Below, piece by piece: positions 1 to 11,775 of a DNA stretch of 64,000 bases. How positions within the stretch are numbered: the stretch's first letter is position 1; every line of letters starts with the position of its first letter. Below the pieces are notes generated by a model. The model was not told the origin of the DNA. It did no database searches and was given only the letters and a program-made list of their open reading frames with translations. The position numbers and the translations under genes are program-made. The stretch is from Buddleja alternifolia (lineage: Eukaryota > Streptophyta > Magnoliopsida > Lamiales > Scrophulariaceae): contig CM033397.1 of assembly GCA_019426215.1 (NCBI GenBank), forward strand, positions 24,430,480-24,494,479, in the 5' to 3' direction.

Positions 1-17
1 GACTATTCAGGATCGAC

Positions 18-2413
18 TTAAGTCGATGGTTCTCGGAGCTTGACAGATAATGTGTCTGCGCTCCAGTCAGTGCCCGAGTAGTGTTTCAGCCTATGTCCAT
101 TGGTTAAAAATACTTGTCCATCCTCAGTGATAAGCTCCACAGCTCCGGAAGAATACACTCGGGTGACTCGAAAGGGTCCCGACCAACGCGATTTGAGCTT
201 GCCTGGGAAGAGCTTGAGTCTAGAGTTGTACATAAGAACTTTCTCACCTTCCTCGAATTCCCGGGGTAGAATATGCTTGTCGTGCCACTTCTTGGTCCGT
301 TCTTTGTACAGTTTTGCATTTCGTATGCTTCATGTCTCCACTCCTCGAGCTCATTCAGTTGAAGCAACCTCTTATTACCTATAACACTTGTATCGAAATT
401 CAGGAATTTGATAGCCCAATAAGCACGATGTTCAAGTTCGACAGGTAAATGACAAGCTTTTCCAAATACAAGACGATATGGGGACATGCCAATAGGGGTT
501 TTAAAAGCAGTACGGTAAGCCCACAATGCATCATCTAATTTCAGAGACCAATCAGTTCGATGGCTATTTACCGTTTTTTCTAAAATCCGTTTAATTTCCC
601 TATTAGACACTTCGACTTGCCCACTAGTTTGAGGGTGGTAAGGGGTCGAGATTTTATGCTTAACACCATATTTGTTCAACAAGTTTTCAAATTGCTTGTT
701 ACGAAAATGTGTGCCTCCATCACTTATAATTGCTCTCGGGGTTCCAAATCGTGCAAAAATATGTTTTCTCAGAAATCTAAGAACAACCCTAGCATCATTA
801 GTTTGCAAAGCCTCAGCTTCGACCCATTTAGACACATAATCAACAGCGACTAGAATATACCTATTGGAACAAGAACTAGGGAAAGGTCCCATAAAATCTA
901 TACCCCACACATCAAATAATTCACATTCAAGCACATTATTCATAGGCATTTCATGTCGTCTAGAGATATTACCTACTCTTTGGCATCTATCACATTTTTG
1001 AACATAAGCGTGTGCATCTTTAAATAAAGTAGGCCAGAAAAAACCTGATTGCAGAACCTTGGCAGCAGTCTTGGATGGGCCAAAGTGGCCACCTATCACC
1101 ATGTCATGGCAATGAGCCAAGACGGAGGTCATTTCTTCCTCGGGTACACAACGCCTGATAATTCCCTCGACACCAATTTTAAACAAGTAGGGCTCTTCCC
1201 ACAGATAGTGCCTAACATCTTTCAAAAACTTCTTTCTTTGGTGAAATGTCAAATCAGGGGGTAAAATTCCAGCAACTATATAGTTAGCATAATCAGCATA
1301 CCAGGGGATTGAAATAGAAGAAAGAGTAAAAAGCTGTTCATCGGGGAATTCATCTCCTATTGGGGTCTCATCCATTTTCTTATCCACTAATTCTAGTCTA
1401 GATAGGTGATCAGCTACTACATTTTCAGATCCTTTTTTATCTTTTATTTCTAAGTCAAACTCTTGTAGTAATAAGATCCACCTGAGTAGTCTAGGTTTTG
1501 CGTCTTTTTTAGCAAGCAAGTATTTCAAGGCCGAGTGATCAGTGTATACTATTACTTTGTTAAGCACAAGATAGGAGTGAAATTTGTCAAAAGCAAAAAT
1601 GACAGCTAAAAACTCTTTTTCAGTCGTAGCATAATTGAGTTGGGCCTCATTTAAGGTACGACTAGCATAGTAAATAGTATGAAAGATTTTACCCTTCCTT
1701 TGACCTAGTACGGCTCCAACGGCAATGTCGCTCGCATCGCACATCAACTCGAATGGTAGGCTCCAATCTGGGGCGGACATCACAGGTGATGAGATTAATT
1801 TCTCCTTCAGGGTGAGGAAGGCCTGCATGCATGCATCATTAAAGTCAAACACTGCATTTTTCATGGTCAAGTTAGACAGGGGTTTAGCAATTTTAGAAAA
1901 ATTTGAAATAAAACGCCTGTAAAACCCGGCATGTCCCAAAAAGCTTCTCACGGCTTTGACCGTGGTGGGTGGTGGAAGATTAGCTATCACTTCAATTTTC
2001 GCTCTATCCACCTCAATCCCCTTGTGGGAGATCTTATGACCCAGAACAATTCCTTCTTGTACCATGAAATGACACTTTTCCCAATTTAAGACTAGATCAG
2101 TCTCCTCACACCTCTGCAAAACTAAGGTTAGATTGTGCAAACATCTATCATATGTAGAGCCAAAAACAGAAAAATCATCCATGAAGATTTCAAGAAATTG
2201 CTCGACCATGTCATGAAATATAGCCATCATGCATCTTTGAAAAGTAGCAGGTGCATTACATAAGCCAAAAGGCATACGCCTATAAGCAAAAGTGCCGTAA
2301 GGACAAGTGAAAGTAGTTTTCTCTTGATCCTCGGGTGTAATAGCAATTTGGTTATAGCCGGAGTACCCATCCAAAAAACAGTAATATTCATGCCCGGCTA
2401 ATCTTTCTAACAT
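18..2413 (-). pseudogene. pol: gypsy pol: reverse transcriptase core, RNase H and integrase
   Basis: This segment encodes most of pol. From the 2413 end come RT motifs ([10 protein letters not shown] and the catalytic FMDDF box), an RNase H-like domain ([15 protein letters not shown], then [10 protein letters not shown] and ADHLSRLE), the integrase zinc finger (HxxxH-like GGHFGPSK, then CDRCQR) and a DDE core (GIDFMGPFP, then ISDGGTHF, then the E in [12 protein letters not shown]). Near 318-321 a one-base loss in an A run (minus strand) shifts the frame. The genuine integrase tail ([20 protein letters not shown]) continues at 233-18 in another frame. The upstream break at 2425-2434 separates it from the RT N-terminus. 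The product would act in cDNA synthesis and integration. It is inactive as it stands unless the indels are sequencing errors. Confidence 0.88.
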
Positions 2414-3432
2414 TTGATCGATAAAGGGGAGGGGAAAGTGGTCTTTTGGGTATATTCATTCAATTTACGATAGTCTATGCAAACCCTAAAACCAGTGACA
2501 ATTCTAGATTGAATTAACTCATTATTGTCATTACGAACTACTGTCGTACCTCCTTTCTTGGGCACTACTTGCGTTGGACTTACCCATGGACTATCAGAGA
2601 TAGGGAAGATAATGCCGGCATCGAGTAACTTGATTACCTCTTTCTTCACCACTTCTTGAATTTGAGGATTAGACCTCCTTTGTGGTTGTATAGTGGGCCT
2701 TGAGCTTTTTTCCATTAAAATCTTATGCATGCAGATGGCTGGGCTGATCCCCTTGATATCAGCAATCTTCCATCCAAAGGCTTTTTTGTGATCTCTCAAC
2801 ACCTCCAGTAACCTTGCTTCTTGTTGATCTGTAAGAGAAGAAGAAATGATGAGTGGCAAGGTTTCATCGTCATTTAAATAAACATATTTAAGATGAGAGG
2901 GTAGAGTTTTTAGGTCAAGAGTTGGTGGCTCTTCAATAGATGGTTTGGAGTGGCTAGACAGTGGGCTATCCAACTTCTCAAATTTCTTCGTGGGGTATTG
3001 TGCACGCCTCTCTAAGCTATGAACAACTTCCAGTTGTTTATCACTGGCCGACTCAACATCCGTGGAGTTCATTATGCATACCTCAAGTGGATCATCAGAG
3101 ATGTTTTCCTGAAAATGCTCAATAATCAAAGGATCAAAAGCATCTATTCTTAAACATGACGCATCATCACCAACATGCTTCATAACCTTGTATACGTCAA
3201 AAGTAACTCTCTGCTCACCCACATTCAAAGTTAACTTACCATTGGCTATGTCGATCATAGCTTTACCTGTGGCTAGGAAGGGTCTTCCTAGGATGAGAGG
3301 AACTTCAACATCTTCTTCCATCTCCAGAACCACGAAGTCCACCGGGAAGTAAAACTTGTCAACTTGTACGATGACATCCTCTATGATTCCCTTCGGGTGT
3401 TTGATTGATCGATCTGCAAGTTGGAGGCTCAT
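2407..3432 (-). pseudogene. pol: gypsy pol: post-protease linker and RT N-terminus
   Basis: Follows the protease part with a 4-base ATGA overlap (stop TGA of the upstream frame, ATG of this one, at 3429-3432). Early residues resemble the region after the protease active site in Athila elements (VPLILGRPFLATG). An acidic linker follows, then RT start motifs (SDSPWVSPTQVVPKKGG and [11 protein letters not shown]). It ends prematurely at 2407 because one C appears to be lost from a C-rich run near 2425-2434. The RT palm motifs then continue in the next frame. Relatives carry gag-pol as one frame here, so I read both junctions as indels rather than true gene borders. Confidence 0.82.
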
Positions 3433-4439
3433 CGAGGTTGCTTCGGATTCCCCAAACCCAATTTCTGGAACAACGAGTAAGGAAGAAGATTTATGCTGGC
3501 GCCCGAATCACATAGCACTCGGTCGAATTTGAGTTGCCCAATAGTGCAAGGAATTGTGAGGCTCCCTGGATCCTTGAGTTTCTGTGGCAATTTGTTCAAC
3601 ACCACTGCTGAGCATGCTTCAGTCAAGCACACCGTTCCATTGCCTTCCCACTTCTGCTTATTGGATAGAATATCCTTGAAGAACTTGATGTAATTGGGCA
3701 TCTGCAAAATCGCATCAATAAAAGGAATATTAATTCGAACTTCTCGAAGAATTTCTAAAATCCTAAGAAAACTCTTTTCCATATCTTTCTTATTCTTTTT
3801 ATGTGCTAGGGGGAAAGGGAGACGTATTTCAATAGGATTAGACAAAGAAGGAGTCAAAGTTTCAGAAGACGCCCTGTCTGCCTGTGAAGTACGGACTTGA
3901 TCCTGCCCCAAGTACGTACTTGAGCTGTGTGAAGTACTTACTTGGTTCTGGTCAAGTACGTACTTGGGAGACAGATTTGAATTTTCAAGTTTATCAAAAG
4001 TTTGAACATTGTCCTCTTCAAGTGCGGACTTGGACTGCTTGGGAGGTGCACTTTTCAATTCTTTGCCACTTCTCAGAGCGATGGCATGGCATTGCTCTTT
4101 TGGGTTTTTCTCTGTATCACTCGGTAGTGTCCCGGGTGCTCTTCCACCTGCATCAACCGATAATTGTGCAAATTGGTGTTGCATCTCTTTCATTCCCGTC
4201 ATAACACCCTGTAACATCAATCGAAGCTCTGCGAATGATTCGTCTGATTTTTGCATGTGAGCCGCCAATCTTTCTTCGACAGTCGAAGGTCTTGGAACTT
4301 GACCTTGTGGCTTAAAATTTCCAGGCCTTTGAGTTTGGTTGTTGTAAAACGGAGGCCTCGGTGCTTGGTAGATGCCTTGTTGTGAATTTTGTGCGGGATT
4401 TGGCCTTTTCGGAAAATTCTCGAGTATGTGGAAGCTCAA
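3429..4439 (-). pseudogene. gypsy gag C-terminal region and aspartic protease N-terminus
   Basis: About 336 codons. The first part is proline/glutamine-rich, as in gag spacers. The middle is charged (HAIALRSGKELK is a common Athila phrase). The end holds the aspartic protease active-site motif (LCDSGASINLLPYSLF). No CCHC zinc knuckle is visible. The junction with the gag core at 4440 appears to lack the usual linker and contains an in-frame stop, so a small deletion or nonsense change probably occurred there. Protease would cut Gag-Pol inside virus-like particles. Not functional as a separate protein. Confidence 0.8.
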
Positions 4440-5378
4440 TTAAGGCTTGTTTGAATTTCCGACATAGTTCACATCACTAATGGTTGGCTCTGCCTCTAGA
4501 TTAACATTTTGTTCTACCTCTTGAGCAACAGCAACCCTTCGGGTTTGTAGAGAAAACTCATCGTCATCTTCAGGGTACAGTTCATCATCCCGTGCCATCT
4601 GCTCTAGTTTAGCCCACACTGTTCTGCTATCGAGACCCAAAAGATCACCGCCTGCTCCTGCATTAAGTCTGTGACGAATCCGAGACCGGACTCCATTAAA
4701 GAAATGTAGCACTCGCTCGTCTCTTGAATAGTTGTGATCGGGGCACTTTCGAAGCAGACTCTTGTATCTTGCCCATGCTGATGCTAACGATTCATCCCGT
4801 TTTTGCTTAAAACCCTTGATCTCGCTTCTTAACTCGTTAATCCTTGATGGAGGGAAGAACTTGTTGAGAAACTCTTCGACTAACTCTTCCCACGTTTCAA
4901 TGGATTGTGGGGGCAACGACTTATACCACAAAGTCCCTTTATCCTTAAGCGAAAAATGGAATAATCGGAGGCGGATGGCATCAAGATCTCTTGGGTGGAA
5001 TTTCATGGTAGATAACACATTTTCGAAGTGCTCTAGATGGTCATGAGGTGACTCTTTCGGATCACCATAAAATTGTTCAGCCTGAACCATGCTAAACATG
5101 TGAGGTGGAATGTGGAAGTTCGGCGTGGCAAAATTGGGGACCACAACAGGCCCCGGCGTAGTGTGTACACGGGCTGGCTGATTACCACGAACAGATGGAG
5201 GTGGTGCTGGTACTGCCGGTTGCATAGCTTGGAACAGATTTTGCAACCATTCTCTATTCTCGGGCAGATTCATATTAGGGAAGTTGCCAGCCATAGCTCG
5301 ATTTCTCTGGTTTGCACGAAGCGTACGCTCGATCTCATGGTCAAATTCCTCTAAAGCCTCTCCTGAGGCTCGAGTCAT
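4440..5378 (-). pseudogene. gag: gypsy gag capsid region
   Basis: A 312-codon frame starting at 5378 (MTRASGEALEEF). It contains the retrotransposon Gag fold signature (GDPKESPHDHLEHFENV, then IRLRLFHFSLKDKGTLWY and WEELVEEFLNKFFPPSR), typical of plant gypsy capsid proteins. A proline-rich stretch lies near residues 50-75. Gag would form the particle that packages element RNA. The frame ends in TAA at 4440, where the next frame begins, so gag is cut off from protease. This start was chosen because it is the first ATG after the PBS and the reading fits the family. Confidence 0.85.
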
Positions 5379-5529
5379 TCACCAAAAGATCAACCTGTTT
5401 GAAACAAAGAAGCAAACCAACAGAAATTTAAAGATAGAAAATAACAGTAAGAATAATAGAAAATAATAAAACGACAAAAGAAATTAAAGCTAAAAATTGC
5501 AATAAAATCCGAAACTAAAATAAATCAAG

Positions 5530-5547
5530 TCCCCGACAACGGCGCCA
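5530..5547 (-). other. Primer-binding site of the Athila-like element
   Basis: Minus strand reads TGGCGCCGTTGTCGGGGA, six bases inside the LTR end. This is the well-known Athila/Tat-type PBS, thought to pair with tRNA-Asp. It fixes the element's direction and the inner edge of the 5' LTR. Confidence 0.88.
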
Positions 5548-5553
5548 AAAACT

Positions 5554-7178
5554 TGACACGAAAAATCCTTACGTGTATTAAACAGCAAGTGGACTGGTCG
5601 TGTGTAGTAATAAAGTGGACTTTAAGTCCGAGTTATCGATCCCACAGAGACAAGATTATTTAAAGCTAGGAATTTAAAAGCAATTAAAATTGAATTAAAA
5701 GATTGTGATTAATTTACAATAAAAATGTAAAAACGAAACTTAGCAAATAAATTTAGATTCTTATGAGATAAAACAACTAAGGCACATGCTTCAACCAAAT
5801 TTACTTGTTAATATAAATATGAACTATTCTTCGTATTATTAGACTACTATTGTTTTGGTGAAAATTCCTTAATTAATTACTACCCGATGTCTCGGCTGTA
5901 ATAATCCTATGATAAATTGACAGTTCTCTAAATATGTCTATCCGAGAATTTAATCAATAATCATGCATTCAAGTTCTAGAATTTCCCCGAATAAATCCGG
6001 CTAACTGCACCCGGGAATCTCTACCTATCTCTAGGGGCAATTCCCTATTTTTTACGGATGATGTGATGATTTCTTTGAACCCTAACTTATATTCTTTCAA
6101 ACTATTAAGTTAGGCAATATGACAAACATATGGCGATCAAACATATGCAAGTAATTACACACAAAATCAAAACACAAAGCAATTGTAGAATTAATACGAA
6201 GAATAATATCATATATATATACTCATAACTTTGGCCTTCACATGGCCCTAGTTAAGGGAAAATTAGTTCATAATTGAAATTGGGAAAATAATAAAAACAT
6301 AGAATTACTCATAGATAAAGATGAATATCAAACTAAGAAACTCCCTATTTTGGATTGATGATCGATTCTTGATTCGAAGCTTGAATCCCTTCTTTTCCTC
6401 TTCTTAGCTCTTCAAGTATGATGATAGGATGACTCAAAACCAAGAGAATGCTCCCCCAAACCCCTGAATTTTCGTCCTCACACTCTCAAAGGATGATTTT
6501 TTGATGTACTCAAGTGAGCTCCCCACTCCCCTTTAAATACCCAAAAATCCACCTACCAAGAATTTGAGCTACCCTTCTCTTTCATTCCTCCTACCAAGAA
6601 TTTCTACCTACCAAGAATTTGCACCTACCATTCTCTTGTTTTCCACCTAACAAGAATTTCCACCTACCAAGAATTTGCACCTACCATTCTCTTGTTTTCT
6701 ACCTAAAAGAACATGAGCTGCCACTTTCGTGTTTTCCAGCGCAGGGATAGTGTTTTATTCATAAACGTCTCCACAGATCTCCGAATTGGATGATTCAAGT
6801 ACCCATGTAAAGATAAGACATAGATCTAAAACTTTGTAGAAGGACACTTCATCCAATTCTGTCTCTAAAAATATCAAAATGGCGTTCCAACATGGAGGTT
6901 GTTTCTGATTTGGCGCCCAGGTGTGCTGAAATGGTACTAAAACATGATTTTGGCTAACTCCAGCTTATTTCTTGCTTGTTTGGTCGTGGAGGTGTAAAAC
7001 ATCTTGGCGTAAACTTGTTTTATTCATCATTTTTCCACACTTTCTTCAACTGTATCCACTTAAGGCCTGAAATCACTTAATGCACGAATTAAACGCACAA
7101 GTGACAAATTCAAGTGATAAATGAACCTAAAAGATAAACGCAAAGGGGCTTAAAAACACGTAAAAATGACTCCTATCA
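5554..7178 (-). repeat. 5' LTR of the Athila-like element
   Basis: 1625 bp, beginning (minus strand) TGATAGGAGTCATTTTTACG and ending CGTGTCA next to the PBS, so it has TG...CA ends. It contains no ORF of note. A TATTTAAAG sequence on the minus strand (about 6531-6540) could serve as a TATA box. The partner LTR is not in the window. Confidence 0.85.
6548..6712. repeat. Degenerate tandem repeat inside the Athila LTR
   Basis: Several copies of ACCTACCAAGAATTTGCACC-like units, with CATTCTCTTGTTTTC between some of them, give a short minisatellite of about 20-55 bp periods. Confidence 0.7.
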
Positions 7179-7329
7179 TGATTCTTAAGAAACTTTTATG
7201 CATCCAATACTTCTTTAAGAAACTTTTATGCATCCAATACTTCTTTCACTTGAAATATAATAATTGAAATGATGGTACCAATATTTTATCTCCATGAATA
7301 CCTTATATTTATTCTTCATAAGGATTCTA
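7179..7329. other. Non-coding sequence with a perfect 30-bp tandem duplication
   Basis: Between the Athila LTR and the chromovirus-like LTR remnant. It holds a direct 2 x 30 bp duplication (7187-7216 and 7217-7246, unit beginning AAGAAACTTTTATGCATCC). Loosely similar sequence recurs near 8690-8760, so it is probably a displaced piece of the same degenerate element. Confidence 0.55.
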
Positions 7330-7447
7330 TCAGTAGATAAAGATTTCGTAAAGTTCTGACGCTAGGCGCTAGTTCAAAAAAGGATGGTCTCCCGTATTGA
7401 GCTAGCATCGCGGTGTGGCGGGCCATAGGTGGTCAATGGGCGATACA
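7330..7447 (+). repeat. 5' LTR remnant of the non-coding element
   Basis: Matches the last ~120 bp of the full LTR at 11379-11496, ending GATACA versus GCTACA. The rest of this LTR is missing. Confidence 0.7.
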
Positions 7448-7452
7448 TTTGG

Positions 7453-7464
7453 TGGTATCAGAAC
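7453..7464 (+). other. Primer-binding site (initiator tRNA-Met type)
   Basis: TGGTATCAGAAC, five bases after the LTR remnant, one mismatch from the usual TGGTATCAGAGC. Confidence 0.65.
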
Positions 7465-9198
7465 TTGTGTTATAATCCAAGCTATACTAAGATAAGATCT
7501 TTAGACTATAGCATGGGGTTGCGAACGATTGATCTTAGGAAATGAGTTTTTGAAGATGTATCGGGTGGGAGACAAGATTAGATATATAGGAGGATGAAAT
7601 AAGGCAGATGTAAGATACGAGAGTCTAATCAAAATTGATATGAATAATGATATGACACAATCATTAGACGTATTAAATCTTTAGCATTACCATGTTTTGC
7701 GCTAAAAAAGCCTCTTCTCCTAAATTAAAGCAAACGCAGTTGCCCTAGTCTAAATCAAGAGGAACCGACATAACATAAGCGATTCAGTCTATTAGACGTG
7801 TTACAGCATGATCAATAATATTAGTAAGTCAGTAATTAAATTGTGGTAGATCTTTGTTGGGATGGCCAGGCAACATGAGATTCACTACAATTATAGTACT
7901 AGTTTTAGAATTGAACCTAAGTCGAGAGTAGGGAATGCTTTGTTCTTCCTCTGAGGTGTTGGAATTTCGAAAGGTTCCTTAGGTTAGTGGTAACAATGGA
8001 TAGATACGAGTAAGCTCTATATTGCCCAAACCGCGATTTGTTCTTTGTTATGGATACCTGCCATTCTTGAGATTTTTTTTGAAATACCTTGAACCATATC
8101 TTGACAATGTTATGAGCTTTGAACCGTCGTATCTTTTATTTAATATATTACTTCTTGCTGTTATCAACAATTGATGCACATTTCTATTCTAAAGTACTCA
8201 TTATTGAACTTGAAACCTTGTCATACTCAACATCTGGAATCCTATCCAGTTTCAAGTTTCGCATTATCGTTATTCTCGAAACCCTTCTTATTTGATATTT
8301 TCTTGTGGCTCTTGTTAACCTCTCAAGCATTATCCTTCATTATAATCGCTATTCTTGAATACCCATATTTTAATTTTCTAAAATTTGGGAACTCTTCTAT
8401 TTGAGTTTGAACATTCTCCCAAAACCTTTGTGCACTGCTCCCATTAGCATCTATTGGCATTAAGTTGAAAATTGTATTTTGTCCATTCTTTGGAGTCCTA
8501 TATTGTCTCTGCAAATTTCTAACGTCTCTTAATTATCAATCTCTAGTCCTGTCTAAGTCGTTGTTGTGAGATGCTTCTTTATTTCATTATCAAACTGTAT
8601 ATCGTTTAAGGTTATTCTTATGGATTAACTCCCTCATCATGGATGACTTATATTCATGAATCCTTTGAAAGTTGAGATTGGTTCTTATGAAACTTGTATG
8701 CATCTAATGACTCCTTCTCTTTGATAATGATTAATTGATGATGGCGATACTTGAAATCATTGAACTTATACGCTTAACTCGAGCAATTCAACCTGATTCC
8801 TATCATGATCTTGATTGTCTTCATTTGAACTTTGTCGCCCGTCAAAAGTGATTTTAGGCCAATTTATTTTTTTCCGAGAATCACTTATGTCTCGTAACTT
8901 CAAAATCTTGAGGACTTATATCATAATCATCCCTCTTATTAATCTCTAACTCTTTTGTCTCTTACACTTTACGGTCATGACCCTGAGAAACATCTTCTTG
9001 TTGGAACTCACATCATTTCATTTAGTTTGAAGTTCATAATAGTGAAAATCAAGAGCCAACGTCTAGTCATAGCTCCTGGAGGAACCACGACTTTAAGATG
9101 TTATATGAGAACAAGAAGAATATATTATCAAAACAAATTCATCATAACTTAGTTCGTGATTTGAATTTGGGGACCAGATTCTCCTAAGGAGGGGGGAT
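7465..9198 (+). other. Non-coding interior of the degenerate LTR element
   Basis: No frame longer than about 77 codons and no recognisable gag or pol motif. It ends in a purine tract at 9186-9198. I see only AT-rich decayed sequence. Confidence 0.6.
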
Positions 9199-11496
9199 TG
9201 TAATATCAAATATTTTTGGCCCCTAATTTCATTGAGACTACAGTAAGAGTTATGATTCCTGTTAATAAACTTCCGTAATTAATTTGATTTTTAGCAATTC
9301 ATGCTTGATTCGTAATATTTAGCTATTTGGTTATATAGCTAAAATTATATTCTTCTATATGTGAAATAGGTTAGTAGCATTTATACATCCTTGTAGATTA
9401 GTTGTGTGACTTAAAAGAAAATATAGTATGTATATAGGTTCTAATATACACATACCCGCACATATTTAGAAAAGGAAAGAAAGAAGAATTCAAGATGGAT
9501 TAGGTGGCAAGCATTGAAACACCACACCTACCTTCTAATTTCAATGTGGCAAGAGAAGCAAGACTCCTTCCATATACTCCTTTTACTACAACACACCATC
9601 ACATACCTTGTTACTTCCATTCAAGCTCCTTTCATCCCAAAGTTGCTGCAAAAAAAAAAAAAAAAAAACGTGAGAGGAAAGAAGGCAGGAGAACAAACTT
9701 GTTCACGCTTGGAGCTTATCCTGATTTCATTTTATTTCCACCAGTTAAGGTTATGAGTTGATTCTTGATTTGTTTGCCTTTGAGTCAGTTATCTTAAGAA
9801 GGGATTAAATGGATTAAATTGGTGTAGTTTAGATTAATAACAACTTGAAGACCTGAATTGAAACACCCAGTTTTTTCAAAATTTCAGTTTCTGTAGTTAG
9901 ACTTTAAGAACGTAATTAGGTGTCTAAATGTTTGAATTTAATTACGTAAATTTTACTGGGGCAACATGTTGGTATTTATAGTCTTGTTGACAAATTTCTG
10001 ATCGTTTGAAATAGTATTGATATTTTGAAAATTCTTACAAAACAAATGCCAGCTTGTTTTCCAGATTTAAGAAGGTCTCTTTTTCGAGCATATGTAGCAT
10101 ACTTGGAGATTTTATTTTGCTCTTAAAATTTTACTGTATAAATATATACTTGTTTTCAATGGTTTCACTATATCTGAGAATTTTTCCAATAACAGGAGAT
10201 GTTATAAAAATCGTTTGAAACGGGCGTGTCTGTCATGAAAGTGATTCTGGTGCAACAATATTTAAATGAGCAAATCACCAACCTAAAGATGTCAATTTAT
10301 TTTGGAACATTTATGGAATGTTCTTTATCTTGATTTCCCTATTACTATAAAATTTTAGTGAAAAATCATACATTGAGAATTTATGAGAAATTCTCTCGTG
10401 AAGCTGCGCCGATAAGTATCTTGAGGCTTCTTCAAACTAACGTACGGATATATCTAGTGTGTATGTATAGTGTGAATTGAAAATTTGGTTAGGTTATAAA
10501 GTATCACTGTTCAAAAATATGACGCTGCATTTGCACAGCAGGATATAGACGTGATTTGGAAGAGACATGAGGCTACAATGCCGAGTTGTAACTGTGAAGG
10601 TTTATCTTTTCCTTGAAACTCTTTAATTGCTTTGCCTACTTGTGATTGTCTTGTTTCATTCTACAAATATCTTATCGGTATATCGATGATTGATTCGTGT
10701 TGATTTTTAATTCATAAATATCCCGTTCAACTCAATATCTCGTTATCCCGGGACAAAGTGCCACGAGACAGTGGTGGCCACCTTTTGAACCCGTAGGAGC
10801 CACCTCTAGAATCCCGACACCTGGCAATTTCGCAGACTGAAGGGAGCTAAGTGCTATACGGGACAAAGTGCCACGCGATGGCTGGGGCCACCTCTTGTAC
10901 CCGTAGGAGCCACCATTAGAATCCCGACAACTGCAAATCTCAAAAAGGGTGAAGTCTCTTGCTAGTATGGGACAGTTGGGAGACGGAACACAATCGTAAG
11001 ACACAATCTAAAGTATATGAGTTATTCATTTTGGCTTCCTTATATGTTCTGTAATTGATGTTCGTCATTTTGATAGTTTGTTTTCTTTAATGATTCCCTT
11101 GATACATGTGTTCTTGTTTCTTTTGTAGTCTTCCGCTGCAGATTCTATTTTACAGAAAAGGGTAAACAAAACCGTTATCCTACCGCACTGAGTCATTTGG
11201 ACTCACCCCTCCTTCTTTCTTCCTTTTCAGATGAGCTTAGTATGTTGCTACAAAGGGACAAATGAGGAGTAAAGGAAGCATTGAGTCATTGCTATTTGAG
11301 GGAGTTATGTTTTGGGATGCATAATTGGGTATTTAAGATTGATGACAAATTTATTGTCGATTATTGGGAATGTAAGAGTTTAATCTCAATAGATAAAGAT
11401 TTTGTAAAGTTCTGATGCTAGGCGTTAACAAGGACGGACTCCCGTATCGAGCTAGCGTCACGGTGTGGCAGGCCACAGGTGGTCGGTGGGTGCTAC
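9199..11496 (+). repeat. 3' LTR of the non-coding element
   Basis: Starts TGTAATATC after the PPT and ends GCTACA. Includes an A18 run near 9651-9668 and a GC-richer tandem duplication at 10750-10969. At 11497 a copia pol reading frame resumes in mid-domain, which shows that the element sits inside an older copia sequence. Confidence 0.7.
10750..10969. repeat. 110-bp tandem duplication in the LTR
   Basis: Two units starting GGGACAAAGTGCCACG at 10750 and 10860. Both contain CCCGTAGGAGCCACC and AGAATCCCGACA. Clearly more GC-rich than the surrounding LTR. Confidence 0.8.
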
Positions 11497-11775
11497 ATGC
11501 GGCAACAACTTAGAGATTATGAAGTAATCTTAGGTCCTACACCTATTCATTGTGATAACAAAAGTGCCTTAGCCATGATGCAAATTCTTCAATCTAGAAC
11601 CAAACATATTGACATTCTCTACCATTTCTTGTGTAACTATGTTCAAAAGAAAGATATCTCCATGCATTTTATTGGAACTGAAAAATAATTGGCAGATATC
11701 TTCACTAAAGCGCTCAATGAACAACGTTTTATCACTTTGAAAAGTGAATTAGGCACGATTGATTTAAATGCTTAA
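11497..11775 (+). pseudogene. Ty1/copia RNase H C-terminus, remnant
   Basis: Encodes the end of a copia pol: IHCDNKSALAMM, then SRTKHIDI and ADIFTKALNEQRF, the classic RNase H tail, ending at TAA 11773-11775. One in-frame TAA (11686-11688) stands where relatives carry glutamine. The upstream part of pol is absent because the LTR element ending at 11496 interrupts it. Purine-rich stretches follow (TTTAGGGGGAAC near 11810, TTCGGGGGAAG near 11880). The lineage cannot be fixed from so short a piece. It may belong with the ORF at 12621. Confidence 0.75.

Larger units (their letters stand above)
1..7178 (-). mobile_element. Athila-like Ty3/gypsy retrotransposon, 3' end outside window
   Basis: A minus-strand LTR retrotransposon. 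Read on the minus strand it has a 5' LTR (5554-7178), a primer-binding site reading TGGCGCCGTTGTCGGGGA, gag, protease, reverse transcriptase, RNase H and integrase, and leaves the window before its 3' LTR. The PBS type (tRNA-Asp-like in the Athila/Tat group), the protease and RT wording and the domain order RT-RH-IN support Athila-like gypsy. The coding part is interrupted by several frameshifts, so this copy is not autonomous. The flank after the LTR is TGATT (7179-7183). The matching target duplication would lie left of the window, so insertion limits on that side cannot be checked. Confidence 0.9.
7330..11496 (+). mobile_element. Degenerate, non-coding LTR retrotransposon (chromovirus-like ends)
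   Basis: A 118-bp LTR remnant (7330-7447) is followed by a PBS (TGGTATCAGAAC), about 1.7 kb without a coding frame, a polypurine tract (AAGGAGGGGGGAT) and a complete 2298-bp LTR (9199-11496). The remnant and the last part of the full LTR match (AGATAAAGATTT, GTAAAGTTCTGA, GAGCTAGC). The wording before the PPT (GGGGACCAGATTCTCCTAAG) recalls the end of chromovirus pol genes, hence the tentative class. The interior is too short for gag-pol, so this is either a heavily deleted copy or a non-autonomous derivative. Confidence 0.65.

Noticed and set aside
9504..9761. 80-85 codon frames in the 9199-11496 LTR
   Set aside because: They cross an A18 run, lie within an LTR and have no recognisable domain.
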